NCBI RefSeq assembly: GCF_035762905.1
Contig: NZ_DASUCC010000087.1
Coordinates: 1 to 14,753, forward strand
Direction of reading: 5' to 3'
DNA: 14,753 nt
Origin: DASYTH01 sp035762905
GTDB lineage: Bacteria > Actinomycetota > Actinomycetes > Mycobacteriales > Pseudonocardiaceae
Positions 1 through 7,106 of this stretch are shown here, piece after piece. Position numbers and translations under genes: made by a program. Under the pieces are notes generated by a model that worked only from the letters and a program-made list of their open reading frames with translations, had not been told where the DNA came from and made no database searches. The number at the start of each line of letters is the position of its first letter. Position 1 is the first letter of the stretch.

Positions 1-2
1 CC

Positions 3-209
3 ATCGGCTTCCGGTACCAGGAGGCCGAAATACTGTGGGGTCTCGGCACGACCCAGCACGCCCTCGGCCACGCCGACGAGGCCCGCTCCTACTGGCTGCA
101 CTCGATCGCGATCCTGCACGAGATCGGTTCGGTCACCGCCGCCGAGGCCGAGAAGCTGCGCCGCCAACCGGTTCCGGACATCCCGCCGATGATTCGCCGA
201 AACATCTGA
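3..209 (+). CDS. C-terminal end of a TPR-containing regulator (AfsR/SARP-like), 5' end outside window
   Basis: An open frame runs in from the left edge and ends at TGA 207-209, giving 68 residues with no start in the window. The piece reads as one TPR hairpin: the first helix holds YQEAEILWGLGTTQHALG, then the turn HADEARSYW, then the second helix with LHSIAILHEIG. This alternation of A/G/L at fixed spacing is typical of the C-terminal TPR array of AfsR/SARP-type ATPase regulators and related BTAD proteins, where a short basic tail follows, as here (RRQP...MIRRNI). Family knowledge says these proteins are multidomain transcription activators, often near secondary-metabolite or stress genes. 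The DNA-binding and NB-ARC parts would lie to the left, so the exact family is inferred from one repeat only. Confidence 0.6.
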   Translation: MGFRYQEAEILWGLGTTQHALGHADEARSYWLHSIAILHEIGSVTAAEAEKLRRQPVPDIPPMIRRNI

Positions 210-424
210 CCGCCGGACAGTGTGGTCGCCCGCAAGCGGACCGGTTGCCGCTGACCGGTTCCGGCGTGGTGACCCGCCGCGGCAGCAAGAACGGTCACGA
301 CGACGGTGTGATCGCAGGCGGGCCGATTGTCCGCCGGGCGGCGGTGGTTGCCGCCGCCATCCGGGGTGGTCCATGGTTGGTGACGTGCTGCTGGTCGGCG
401 ATCCTGGCCGGGTGTGAGCCGGCG
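210..424. other. 215-base gap with no supported gene
   Basis: This stretch between the TPR tail and the cyclase-like remnant has open frames on both strands, but their translations are rich in Arg, Pro and Gly and show no family signature. ACCGGTT appears twice close together (near 240 and 263). I see no convincing terminator hairpin with a U-run and no clear promoter. Confidence 0.4.
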
Positions 425-641
425 GTGCACCGGACGATCCTCGTCGTGGACATCGAGCGTTTCGGCGATCCCGCCCGCTCCAACGGAACTGGGTACGGGT
501 GCGCTGTACCGGATGTTGTCGGAGTGCTTCGACGGTGCCGGGATCGCGTGGTCCTCCTGCGATCGGGAGGATCGTGGCGACGGTGTGCTGGTCGCCATCC
601 CTCCCACGGTGGCCAAGAGCATCCTCGTCGAGTCGCTGCCG
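425..641 (+). pseudogene. Frameshifted remnant of a nucleotide-cyclase-like regulatory protein
   Basis: Starting from GTG 425 the frame reads VHRTILVVDIERFGDPARSN, the opening strand and loop typical of actinomycete proteins with a cyclase-like (GGDEF/adenylate cyclase fold) domain. The reading frame then moves by one near 485-495 (GGAACTGGGT), after which the other frame gives GALYRMLSECFDGAGIAW, then CDREDRGDGVLV and AKSILVESLP, the expected continuation including the EDRGDG strand. Similarity stops near 641 and the following residues look random, so the rest of the domain is gone. The remnant is therefore broken twice: one frameshift and loss of the C-terminal part. In intact relatives the product is a cytosolic protein of unclear substrate. 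Family naming is from memory of conserved motifs. Confidence 0.6.
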
Positions 642-945
642 GCCTACGCCCGATACCGGCCCGCCGACGCGGTTCTGGCCGAGCGTGGGATCCTCAGTCG
701 CCGCTGGGTCCATCCCGTTCGTCACCGGGTTCGCTCTCGGCACTATGGCGCAGAGGTTGATCTGTAACCGTCAGATCAAGCGGGCCACCCCAGTGGCGCT
801 CCGATCCCGTTACCTGGGTGGGGTTGTGGCTGTTGCTGGCAGCCGTACCACCACGGCGACAGGAAGAGTCTGCCGATCATGCAATCTCCAAGGCCTGGGG
901 TGGACGGCTACCCCATCGCTCCGATCGGTTGTCGGCAAATGTTTC
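642..945. other. Unrecognised sequence between two remnants
   Basis: This roughly 300-base stretch joins the cyclase-like remnant to the GAF-ANTAR remnant. One plus-strand frame stays open through it and contains a hydrophobic patch (GSIPFVTGFALGTMAQRL near 706-759), but I recognise no family. It may hold the lost 3' end of the first gene and the lost GAF-domain start of the second. No RNA gene, repeat or promoter stands out. Confidence 0.3.
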
Positions 946-1253
946 GGCGCGCTGCCCGATCGGGACCTGCTCGTCGCCCGCGGGCTCGCCGACACTGCCA
1001 CTATCGGGATCTTGCAGGAGCGGGCCGTCCACCGTGGCGAGGTGCTCACCGAGCAGCTGGAAACCGCGTTGCACAGCCGGGTCCTCATCGAACAGGCCGA
1101 GGGTGTGCTCGCCCAGGCCGGCACTGTGGACATGGACCAGGCCTTCCAGACATTGCGGAGCTACGCCCGCTCCAGCAGCTCCGGTTGAGCGAGACCGCCC
1201 AGCGCATCGTCGCCGGCATCCTCGATCCCGACGAGCTCCTCACGTCCCGATAA
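946..1253 (+). pseudogene. GAF-ANTAR regulator remnant, 5' truncated and frameshifted
   Basis: The frame from about 946 gives GALPDRDLLVARGLADTATI, the last helix of a GAF domain, then ILQERAVHRGEVLTEQL, then SRVLIEQAEGVLAQAG, the signature start of an ANTAR RNA-binding domain. It breaks near 1170 at GCTCCAGCAG. Restoring one C would read YARSQQLRLSETAQRIV and continue to the natural stop at 1251-1253 (ending DPDELLTSR). So the ANTAR domain is complete apart from a single-base loss. Upstream of 946 I cannot find the rest of the GAF domain in any frame, which argues for real decay and not only a consensus error. Intact members are cytoplasmic antiterminators that bind paired hairpins in nascent RNA. 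Confidence 0.75.
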
Positions 1254-1299
1254 GACGGACAAGGCCCGGGCGCCCGCGCGGTAGGGCTGTGGTTTTCCG

Positions 1300-2361
1300 C
1301 TAACCCTTGCCGATTGTGTTGTGCACGAGGTCTTTGGTGCGGTCGAACAGGGACAGCGCTGGTCCGGCGAGGGTGTTGGCGGTGGCGGACTCGATGCCGG
1401 GGTGCGGGTGGGTGGGGGCGATGGCTTCGGCTGCCTTGACGACCTTGACCAGGGCCCGGAGTTCGGCGGCGGGGACGTCGCGGCGCAGGTAGCGGAATTC
1501 GTAGGCTTCTTCGTGGCTGGCGTGTTCGAGCACGCTGGCCCGTAGTTCGGCAAGGAGTCGGGGAAACTCCGGGGCGTCGGGTCCCATCTCCTCCAGTGCC
1601 GCCAGGGTTTCTTTGGCTTGGTGCTCCTCGGCGAGCCGGGCGTCGACGATGTCGCCGCCACCCTGCAGGTGCAACCGGGCCACCGGGTGCACGGCCTGCT
1701 CCTCGGCGGTTTCGTGCACGGCGAGGAGCCGTACCAGCCGGTGAAACGCCTCGCGTTTGGCTTCGCCGTCGGCCTTTTCGACCTCGAGGAACAGGTCGCG
1801 GATCTGGGTGTGCTGCTGGATCAACAGGTCCACCACGTCCTGCACGGGCACGGCGTCCTTGGGTGCGGCGTTCTTGGGTGCGGCTCCGTTGGTCGGGGCG
1901 GTGCGCGCCGGCTTCTTCTTTCCGGACCCATTCTTCCGAAGGGCGATCATGCGGGCGCCGACGTCCTGGAGTTGTTTGCGTCCCAGGCCTTTGCGGACCT
2001 GCGGGAACCAGTCCTGTTCCTCACCGGTGATGTGCCGGGTCACGGTTTCGATCAGCACGGTGGTTTTCGCGGTGAAGCGCTCGTCGTCGGGGTTCATGGT
2101 GGCCAGTTCGGCGCAGAGCGCCTCGGCCACGTGATGTTGTTCGGAGTTTTCCAGTACGCGCTGGTCCAGGTCTGGCAGCAGGGTGCGGACCTGCGGATAC
2201 AGGCATTCGTCTTCGCGCTGGCGGTAGGTGGCCAGTGCGGGGAGGATGCGTCGCACGGCGGCGGCCTTGCGGGCGGGGGTGTTCGCGGACTGGAACTCGC
2301 GGAACAGGCGACGGATCTCCTTGTGGTCTTCTCTGAGCAGGACGATGGCATCGGTGGACAT
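1300..2361 (-). CDS. Two-domain hemerythrin (tandem HHE) protein
   Basis: This 353-residue soluble protein has two hemerythrin-like four-helix domains: domain 1 at about 5-140, a Lys/Ala/Pro linker at about 144-172, and domain 2 at about 174-295, followed by a helical tail. Hemerythrin domains bind a non-haem di-iron centre and sense, store or detoxify O2, or handle iron. Domain 2 keeps the full set: H184, H216-E220, H225, H247 and H280-E284. Domain 1 keeps H13, E50, H76/H77 and H110-E114, but the position where relatives have the second-helix His (HxxxE before the Tyr-Pro) is Tyr46. The ATG at 2361 is preceded by GGAAGGGAT at good spacing and begins the conserved helix, so longer in-frame starts are not needed. 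It is divergent from the ferritin-like gene. Iron or O2 binding is inferred from the motifs. Confidence 0.88.
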   Translation of the reverse strand: MSTDAIVLLREDHKEIRRLFREFQSANTPARKAAAVRRILPALATYRQREDECLYPQVRTLLPDLDQRVLENSEQHHVAEALCAELATMNPDDERFTAKTTVLIETVTRHITGEEQDWFPQVRKGLGRKQLQDVGARMIALRKNGSGKKKPARTAPTNGAAPKNAAPKDAVPVQDVVDLLIQQHTQIRDLFLEVEKADGEAKREAFHRLVRLLAVHETAEEQAVHPVARLHLQGGGDIVDARLAEEHQAKETLAALEEMGPDAPEFPRLLAELRASVLEHASHEEAYEFRYLRRDVPAAELRALVKVVKAAEAIAPTHPHPGIESATANTLAGPALSLFDRTKDLVHNTIGKG

Positions 2362-2524
2362 CGACGGGATCCCTTCCGCGCTGGCGGGCAACTTTCTGGG
2401 CCTACCCAGGCTCTTGGTGGGCGAAACGGTGGTCACCGGATCGGTGGCCGGTGGAGTAGGGCGGGTCGCGGCGGGTACCCGACCGGTTTGGACCTTCATC
2501 TCCCAGGCATTGGACGGACCCCTG
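2362..2524. promoter_or_regulatory. Divergent intergenic region between hemerythrin and ferritin-like genes
   Basis: These 163 bases separate two divergently read genes of related function, so both promoters and any shared operator should lie here. A small inverted repeat CTGGG-CCTA-CCCAG sits at 2396-2409, and the palindrome GGGTACCC occurs near 2474-2481. I cannot place a -35/-10 pair with confidence in either direction. The claim of promoter function rests on gene orientation alone. Confidence 0.45.
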
Positions 2525-3739
2525 ATGACCTTCAATCCGTTTGAACAGCAAGGAATCCCGCTGGAGCAGCAGCTGCGGAACTGGCGTGAGCTCAACGTGG
2601 TGCCGGTGGACCCCGATCACAGCGACCCGTACACCAAGTGCCGGATCATCGCGATGAACGGCATCGAGGTTGAGGCGATCATGTTCAGCCACAACTTCAC
2701 TCGGGTGTGCCATGACACCGAGGTCAAGCGCAAGCTGGCCGAGATCCGCTATATCGAGCAACAGCAGCAGAAGATCGTCAACTGGCTGCTGCCCGGGTCG
2801 TCCTCGCCGCTGGAGACCACGATCTCCTACGAGCAGGTCGCGGTGGACCTGACCGCGTGGGTCGCCCGGATGGAACCCGACCCGTATCTGAAGCAGGCCT
2901 ACGAGTTCGGCGTGCTGGAGGACTTCGACCACCTCTACCGCTACGCCAACCTGTATGAGATGGTGCAGCACCGCAAGGCGGAGAAGATCGTGGACGGACT
3001 GACCGAGGTGATGCCCGGCCGGCCCACCAAGTTCCACCACCGCCACCCGGCCGACAACGTCCGCGACCCCTACGACCGCAACACCGCCGCACCCCTGTCG
3101 AAGATGCACGCGTTGACGGTGATGGCCGCCGAGCAGCAGACCATGAACTTCTACATGAACGTCGGCCCGCAGTACATGGAACCCATCGCGCGGCAGCTCT
3201 ACCAGGAGATCGCGCTGATCGAGGAGGAGCACGTCACCCACTACGAGTCGCTGGTCGACCCGGGCGAGACCTGGTGGGAGCGGCTGGTCAACCACGAGTA
3301 CAACGAGGTCTACCTCTACCACTCGTTCATGCAGACCGAATCCGACCGCAAGGTCAAGGCAATCTGGGAGCTGCACCTGAACATGGAGCTCGAGCAGTTG
3401 CGCATCGCCTCCGAACTCATGCGCGAGCACGACGGGCGCGACCCCGCCGAGCTGCTGCCCGCCGAGCTGCCCGAACCCCTGACCTTTGAACCGAACAAGG
3501 CCTACCTGCGCCATCTGCTGGACACCCAGATCGACCTCACCACGCTGGGCGCGGGCTATGTCTCCGAGGCCCACGAACGGTTCGAACAGTTCCAGGAAAA
3601 GATCATGGGCGGCGAGATCCCACCCAGCGAGTTCGTCATCGACGCCCACCGCGACCATTTCGGCACCGACTACCGGCTGGAAACCGAAGGTCCGCACCCC
3701 GCACCGGAACTGCAACAGCAGGCCAGCACCAAGTCCTGA
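2525..3739 (+). CDS. Ferritin-like (di-iron four-helix bundle) protein
   Basis: This 404-residue soluble protein appears to carry two helical bundles. The first (about 66-150) has helices with E78, E103, E127 and E132xxxH136. The second (about 190-300) has AAEQQTMNFY (E203), the run IEEEHVTHYES (E233-H236) and WELHLNMELEQL (E282, H284, E288, E290). Glu plus ExxH on paired helices is the ferritin/rubrerythrin pattern for a di-iron site, but which residues bind metal is inferred. I chose ATG 2525 because the conserved-looking sequence MTFNPFEQQGIPLEQQL starts there; GGACGGACC lies just upstream. The open frame extends further upstream but overlaps the divergent hemerythrin gene. A 19-base gap separates it from the short hemerythrin gene, so they are probably co-transcribed. 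Proteins of this type occur as conserved unknowns in actinomycetes; I know of no assigned reaction. Confidence 0.8.
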   Translation: MTFNPFEQQGIPLEQQLRNWRELNVVPVDPDHSDPYTKCRIIAMNGIEVEAIMFSHNFTRVCHDTEVKRKLAEIRYIEQQQQKIVNWLLPGSSSPLETTISYEQVAVDLTAWVARMEPDPYLKQAYEFGVLEDFDHLYRYANLYEMVQHRKAEKIVDGLTEVMPGRPTKFHHRHPADNVRDPYDRNTAAPLSKMHALTVMAAEQQTMNFYMNVGPQYMEPIARQLYQEIALIEEEHVTHYESLVDPGETWWERLVNHEYNEVYLYHSFMQTESDRKVKAIWELHLNMELEQLRIASELMREHDGRDPAELLPAELPEPLTFEPNKAYLRHLLDTQIDLTTLGAGYVSEAHERFEQFQEKIMGGEIPPSEFVIDAHRDHFGTDYRLETEGPHPAPELQQQASTKS

Positions 3740-3758
3740 CACCGGGCGAAGGAGACGC

Positions 3759-4076
3759 ATGACCGGGATGACGCCCGTCGCGGTGCGGCACGACGTGCTG
3801 GATCTGTTGATCAGCCAGCACACCCGGATCCGTGACCTCTTCAGCGAACTCGAGTCCAGCACCGGGCCGGCAAGGCGGGAGGCGTTCGACCGCCTGGTGC
3901 GGCTGCTGGCCGTGCACGAGACCATCGAGGAGCAGTTCGTTCACCCGCTGACCCGCCGCCACGTGCACGGCGGCGATGACATCGTCGAGGATCGGCTCGC
4001 GGAGGAGCGTCTGGCCAGACAACGTCTAGCAGCGCTGCAACGGATGGGACCGGACACTGCACCCCGACCAGTCTGA
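3759..4076 (+). CDS. Short single-domain hemerythrin, C-terminally truncated
   Basis: The 105-residue product starts at ATG 3759 after GAAGGAGA at 3748-3755. It closely matches domain 2 of the tandem hemerythrin at 1300-2361: both have DLLI.QH..IRDLF, REAF.RLVRLLAVHET.EEQ and a LAALxxMGPD block. The ligands H21, H53-E57 and H62 are kept. The next ligand, a His in the paralogue's LAEEHQAK, is Arg84 here, and the protein stops at TAPRPV just before the helix that carries the final HxxxE. It thus lacks the last helix and two to three iron ligands. It may be a decaying copy of a domain duplication, or a small protein that pairs with another subunit. Because the start and RBS are good and the frame is clean, I list it as CDS. 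It should share a transcript with the ferritin-like gene. Confidence 0.65.
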   Translation: MTGMTPVAVRHDVLDLLISQHTRIRDLFSELESSTGPARREAFDRLVRLLAVHETIEEQFVHPLTRRHVHGGDDIVEDRLAEERLARQRLAALQRMGPDTAPRPV

Positions 4077-4110
4077 CCCGCCTTTCACTCACCGTACTAC
4101 CCGAAAGGAG

Positions 4111-4137
4111 CACGTCCCGGCCCGAGGCCGGGACGTG
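4111..4137 (+). terminator. GC-rich hairpin ending the ferritin-like/hemerythrin transcript
   Basis: CACGTCCCGGC (4111-4121) and GCCGGGACGTG (4127-4137) form a perfect 11-base-pair stem with a five-base loop, 34 bases after the stop of the short hemerythrin. There is no U-run, which is common for actinomycete terminators. A weaker repeat, GGTCAC...GTGACC at 4144-4161, follows it. Confidence 0.65.
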
Positions 4138-4509
4138 TCCGGTGGTCACCCGTCCGTGACCGGTGTTCAACCCGGTCGTGTTATGGGCCTCGGGTTCGGC
4201 TCGAGACTGGCCGGGTATCTCAGCGGGGCGTCAAACAGTCGGCGTTGACCTGTCGCTTTCAGCGTTGGCGAAGGGCGGCGACCTGGTGACTGACCCAGGT
4301 TTGAAAGCGTGCAGGCGCACGGGCCCGTACAACTTCATCATGGCAACGCCGGCCGGCTGACCGTTCCCTCACCCGCGCAGTTCCATCTGCTCGTCGATAG
4401 GCGTAGGGCTGACCCCCAGATGTCTTCGACCAGATCAAGCAGCGGCGGAGTCGGCCGAAACCACCGCAGCGGTTGGTTTGGGTGCCGGGCCGGGGGTTAT
4501 TTCTCGGGT
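4138..4509. other. 372-base region without a supported gene
   Basis: I find no recognisable protein here on either strand. GGTTCG at 4193-4198 and GGGTAT at 4213-4218, 14 bases apart, resemble an actinomycete stress-sigma (SigB-like) promoter reading rightward, but the next gene starts about 290 bases on, so this is weak. A short plus-strand frame ending near 4360 has no family features. Confidence 0.3.
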
Positions 4510-5010
4510 GTGACCGATTTTCTGGGTATCTATCTTCGGGATCAGCTGGCGATGGGTGTGTTGTGGCGGGAGATGGCCCGCCGGGCGCAGCGGGCCAACC
4601 GAGGTACCGAGCTCGGCGAGGCGCTGACGGGTGTCGCGTCGGGGATCGCCGAGGACGTGGACACGTTCCGGTCGATCATGCACCGGGTCGGGGCACGGCC
4701 CAATCCGGTCAAGACCGGGCTCGCCGTCGTTGCCGAGCGGTTCGGACGGCTCAAATTCAACGGTCGGCTGACCGGCTACTCGCCGTTGAGCCGTTTTGTG
4801 GAGCTGGAGTTCCTGGCGATGGGCATCGAGGGCAAGAAGCAGATGTGGACGACCTTGCGGGATCTCGCCGGCCTCGGTGAACGCCTGCCCGACGTCGACT
4901 TCGATCATCTGATCGAGCGAGCCGAACAGCAGCGGGCCGCGCTGGAACCCTTCCGCATCCGGACCGGTACCGACACCTTCGCCTCCCGAGTGGGTCCTAG
5001 TCGCCCTTGA
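4510..5010 (+). CDS. Conserved actinobacterial protein of unknown function
   Basis: The 166-residue product begins at GTG 4510 (MTDFLGIYLRDQLAMGVLWR after start-Met). It is predicted to be soluble and largely helical, with conserved-looking blocks GTELGEAL, AEDVDTF, VKTGLAVVAERFGRLK, GYSPLSRF.ELEFL, GIEGKKQMW and DFDHLIERAEQQRAALEPFR. I recall near-identical blocks in hypothetical proteins of many actinomycetes, usually of about this length, but no function or structure. There is no signal peptide or membrane segment. Upstream, GGGGG at about 4491-4495 is the only RBS candidate, so the start is moderately supported; the in-frame extension to 4309 shows no conserved character. Its last 14 bases overlap the end of a decayed polymerase gene on the other strand. 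Confidence 0.72.
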   Translation: MTDFLGIYLRDQLAMGVLWREMARRAQRANRGTELGEALTGVASGIAEDVDTFRSIMHRVGARPNPVKTGLAVVAERFGRLKFNGRLTGYSPLSRFVELEFLAMGIEGKKQMWTTLRDLAGLGERLPDVDFDHLIERAEQQRAALEPFRIRTGTDTFASRVGPSRP

Positions 5011-5224
5011 ACGGCGGCAAGTCCTGGGGTTGGCCGATCAGGGCGGCCACGGGACACCGGGGCTCCCGGTGTCGGGCGGACACTGAACGGGGCGACCAGG
5101 GTCTTGTTGATGGCATTCTGCGTGAGTCCAGCCGGGCCAGCTCGACGATGTCGTCGAAACCGGTCCGCGGCCCGGGGTCGATGTCGATCAAGGCCCAGGT
5201 GGGTTGGTGGATGTCGGTGTGGGC
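4997..5224 (-). pseudogene. Remnant of a LigD-type DNA polymerase/primase domain gene
   Basis: Read on the minus strand, 5224 to about 5142 gives HTDIHQPTWALIDIDPG followed by GFDDIVELARLD, matching the catalytic segment of the LigD polymerase (archaeo-eukaryotic primase-like) family that fills ends during non-homologous end joining; the D-I-D motif supplies metal ligands. It then jumps, with a one-base shift, to TQNAINKTLVAPFSVRP and PGAPVS, a block that in intact proteins lies far downstream. A second jump leads to ALIGQPQDLPPFKGD and a stop at 4997, resembling the family C-terminus. The gene thus has two internal deletions and a frameshift, and has lost its N-terminal part. No ku or ligase gene is nearby. 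Family assignment is from memory of these motifs. Confidence 0.75.
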
Positions 5225-5596
5225 GCCTGGCGTGTATGCAACACTGGCTGATGTCGACGGCCCGGGTCAACACGATCGTGCGGCGGCTCCCGGTCCGGGT
5301 TCACCGTGGTTTGAAGGCTTCGGTCACCGCCCGACACATCGAACCCCGCTCGCTCCAGTGTGCTGCGCTCGCGGATAGAACTACCTTGAATCCAACAGGT
5401 TGATCGAGCCGGAGTTGGTGGTCATCCGTGGTGACCGACCCCGCCGGCACGCCGTAGCGCTGTGAGGCTCAGCACACCGAGTGGTCGCTGCTCGTCGAGC
5501 ACAGAGGAAACGCACCAAGGGGTTAACGACGAGGGGTACTTCCCGGGTGGCGGCATAGGTGGGGTGGGGCTGGGTAGCCCACGCGACGTGGTGAAT
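5225..5596. other. 372-base region without a supported gene
   Basis: This stretch holds the area upstream of the polymerase remnant and the leader of the DUF1360 gene. I find no recognisable coding segment on either strand; the lost N-terminal part of the polymerase is not visible in any frame. No hairpin with terminator character stands out. Confidence 0.35.
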
Positions 5597-6121
5597 GTGA
5601 GCGACGTGAAGAACGGGTTGCGCCGAAATGGGCGACGGATCCAGCAGCGGTATTTCGCCGGGGACGACCGTCCGATACTGGCGTACTCGGTGGTGCTGGG
5701 CGGGTACACGGCGCTCGTCGGATTGGTGGGTGTCATCGGGCGGGCCCGGGGGGTCCAGTTGCCGGCCCGGTTCAGCGTGCAGGACACCGTGCTGCTGGGC
5801 CTGGCCACGCACAAGGCGAGCCGGTTGATCGCCAAGGAGTCGGTGACCAGCCCGTTGCGGGCGCCGTTCACCAACTACGAGGGACCGACCGGGGCGGCGG
5901 AGGTCAACGAGTCGGCGCGGGGCCACGGCATTCAGCACTCGATCGGCGAGCTCATCACGTGTCCGTTCTGTCTCGGCGTCTGGATCGCGACCGCGCTCAC
6001 GGCGGGATTGGTGTTCGCCCCCAAGGTGACCAGGCTGGCCAACACGACGCTGACCGCGATCGCGGTCTCCGACCTCACCCAGCTCCTCTACGACGGCGCC
6101 AAGCAGAAGGACACCGACTAA
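5597..6121 (+). CDS. DUF1360 family membrane protein
   Basis: The 174-residue product (from GTG 5597) carries a basic N-terminus, a first membrane segment at about 28-48, then the DUF1360 core: FSVQDTVLLGLATHKASRLI (59-78), SVTSPLRAPFT, the acidic NESARGHGIQHSIGELI, and the CPFC motif at 122-125 leading into a second membrane segment (about 126-142), then a final helix at about 150-165. Members are small actinobacterial and Bacillus membrane proteins (some annotated as sporulation or coat-related) with no known reaction; the two Cys may bind metal or form a disulfide. Start choice is uncertain: GTG codons at 5588, 5591 and 5597 are all in frame with weak RBS, and an in-frame ATG exists at 5462 with poor-quality sequence after it. 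Confidence 0.8.
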   Translation: MSDVKNGLRRNGRRIQQRYFAGDDRPILAYSVVLGGYTALVGLVGVIGRARGVQLPARFSVQDTVLLGLATHKASRLIAKESVTSPLRAPFTNYEGPTGAAEVNESARGHGIQHSIGELITCPFCLGVWIATALTAGLVFAPKVTRLANTTLTAIAVSDLTQLLYDGAKQKDTD

Positions 6122-6225
6122 TCCGTCACCCCGCGCGGAGCTGACGCCGCGGCACAGTTCGGCCCAAGCGATACGCCCTTGCGGCACCCGGCTTGCCCGG
6201 ACACCTCCTTCGTCAGGCCTGGCAC

Positions 6226-6250
6226 GTTTCAACCCGGCCGTGATGAGTAT
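6226..6250 (+). promoter_or_regulatory. Candidate stress-sigma promoter upstream of the DUF2243 gene
   Basis: GTTTC at 6226-6230 and GAGTAT at 6245-6250 are spaced like the actinomycete SigB/SigH-type pattern (GTTT, 13-16 bases, GGGTAT), about 120 bases before the DUF2243 start. The match is imperfect (GAGTAT) and found by eye only. Confidence 0.25.
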
Positions 6251-6367
6251 TCCGTTAGCGCTGCGAGGTGGGCGGATCGCTGGGTGCAGGCGGCAGGCTT
6301 GCGGGTTTGTGCGGCGGCTCACGCATTCGGGCCGATCCTCGCACGGTCAAGGAAAGGGGAGGCGCGG

Positions 6368-6871
6368 ATGGTGAGTGGCACGGGGGGCCGGTCGTCACTG
6401 GTGGCCGGGCTGGTGTTGGGGATCGGAGTTGGTGGGTTCATCGACGGTATCGTCGGTCATCAGCTGTTGGAGTGGCATCACCTGCTGTCCGGTTGGTACC
6501 CGCAGGTCCACGGCCAGGACGCCAGGATCAACATGGTGGGAGATGGCCTGTTCCACTTGGCCTGCCTGGTCGCGGTGCTGGTCGGTATCGGTCTGCTGGC
6601 CGCGGCTTCGCCGGCCACCCGGCCGGGTGGGGCCCGCCGGCTGGCCGGCGGGATGCTCGCGGGCTGGGGGTGCTTCAACTTGGTCGAGGGCGTTGTCAAT
6701 CACCAGTTGCTTGGCCTGCACCACGTGCGGCCCGGTCCGGATGAGCTGGCATACGACCTGGGGTTTCTTGTGTTGGGCGCGGTACTGCTCGGAGTTGGAA
6801 TGTGGCTTGGACGCACGCGGTCGGCAGCACCGGGACGGTCGCCCACGACGGAACCGATCGGGCCGAGCTGA
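6368..6871 (+). CDS. DUF2243 family four-helix membrane protein
   Basis: The 167-residue integral membrane protein starts at ATG 6368, preceded by GGAAAGGGGAGG. Membrane segments lie at about 10-30, 58-80, 92-112 and 128-148. It has the DUF2243 signature GGFIDGIVGHQLLEWHHLL (22-40), and a second related copy, NLVEGVVNHQLLGLHHV (104-120), showing an internal repeat of a two-helix unit. The paired HQ and HH residues sit at the membrane edge in both halves and could bind a metal or haem, which is inference; no function is established for the family that I know of. It stands alone between the DUF1360 gene (246-base gap) and the SRPBCC gene (235-base gap). Confidence 0.87.
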   Translation: MVSGTGGRSSLVAGLVLGIGVGGFIDGIVGHQLLEWHHLLSGWYPQVHGQDARINMVGDGLFHLACLVAVLVGIGLLAAASPATRPGGARRLAGGMLAGWGCFNLVEGVVNHQLLGLHHVRPGPDELAYDLGFLVLGAVLLGVGMWLGRTRSAAPGRSPTTEPIGPS

Positions 6872-7106
6872 GCACCCCAACACTGCGGAGTCCACACCGG
6901 TCGGCGCGCCCACCTCACCCCCGACGGGGTCCGGCATACGTTGCACCGCGAGCCGGCGGGGACCAGGCGGCTGCCATAGGGTGAAGGAGTCAGGTGGTTG
7001 AGCACCCAGCCATGAGTTCCACGACGCCAAGGGTTCGGTCGTGGACACCGCATCTGAATTTCCAGCGCGCTGGACGCGCGAGTCGATAAGCCGAAAGGGG
7101 CCTGCC

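Noticed and set aside
1261..1282. GC-rich palindromic sequence after the hemerythrin stop, tested as a terminator
   Set aside because: GGGCGCCC and GCCCGGGC are self-complementary but leave no loop; no stable stem-loop of useful length.
1618..2544. Plus-strand 308-residue frame opposite the tandem hemerythrin
   Set aside because: It mirrors the hemerythrin codons; no RBS and no domain signature, whereas the minus strand has clear HHE motifs.
2402..3925. Long minus-strand open frame opposite the ferritin-like gene
   Set aside because: It is the complement of a well-supported gene; its translation is Val/Leu/Gly/Asp-rich with no family motif, as expected for an antisense frame in high-GC DNA.
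5381..6322. Minus-strand 313-residue frame opposite the DUF1360 gene
   Set aside because: Composition is Arg/Gly/Pro-rich without any motif, and the plus strand holds a clear family match with CPFC.
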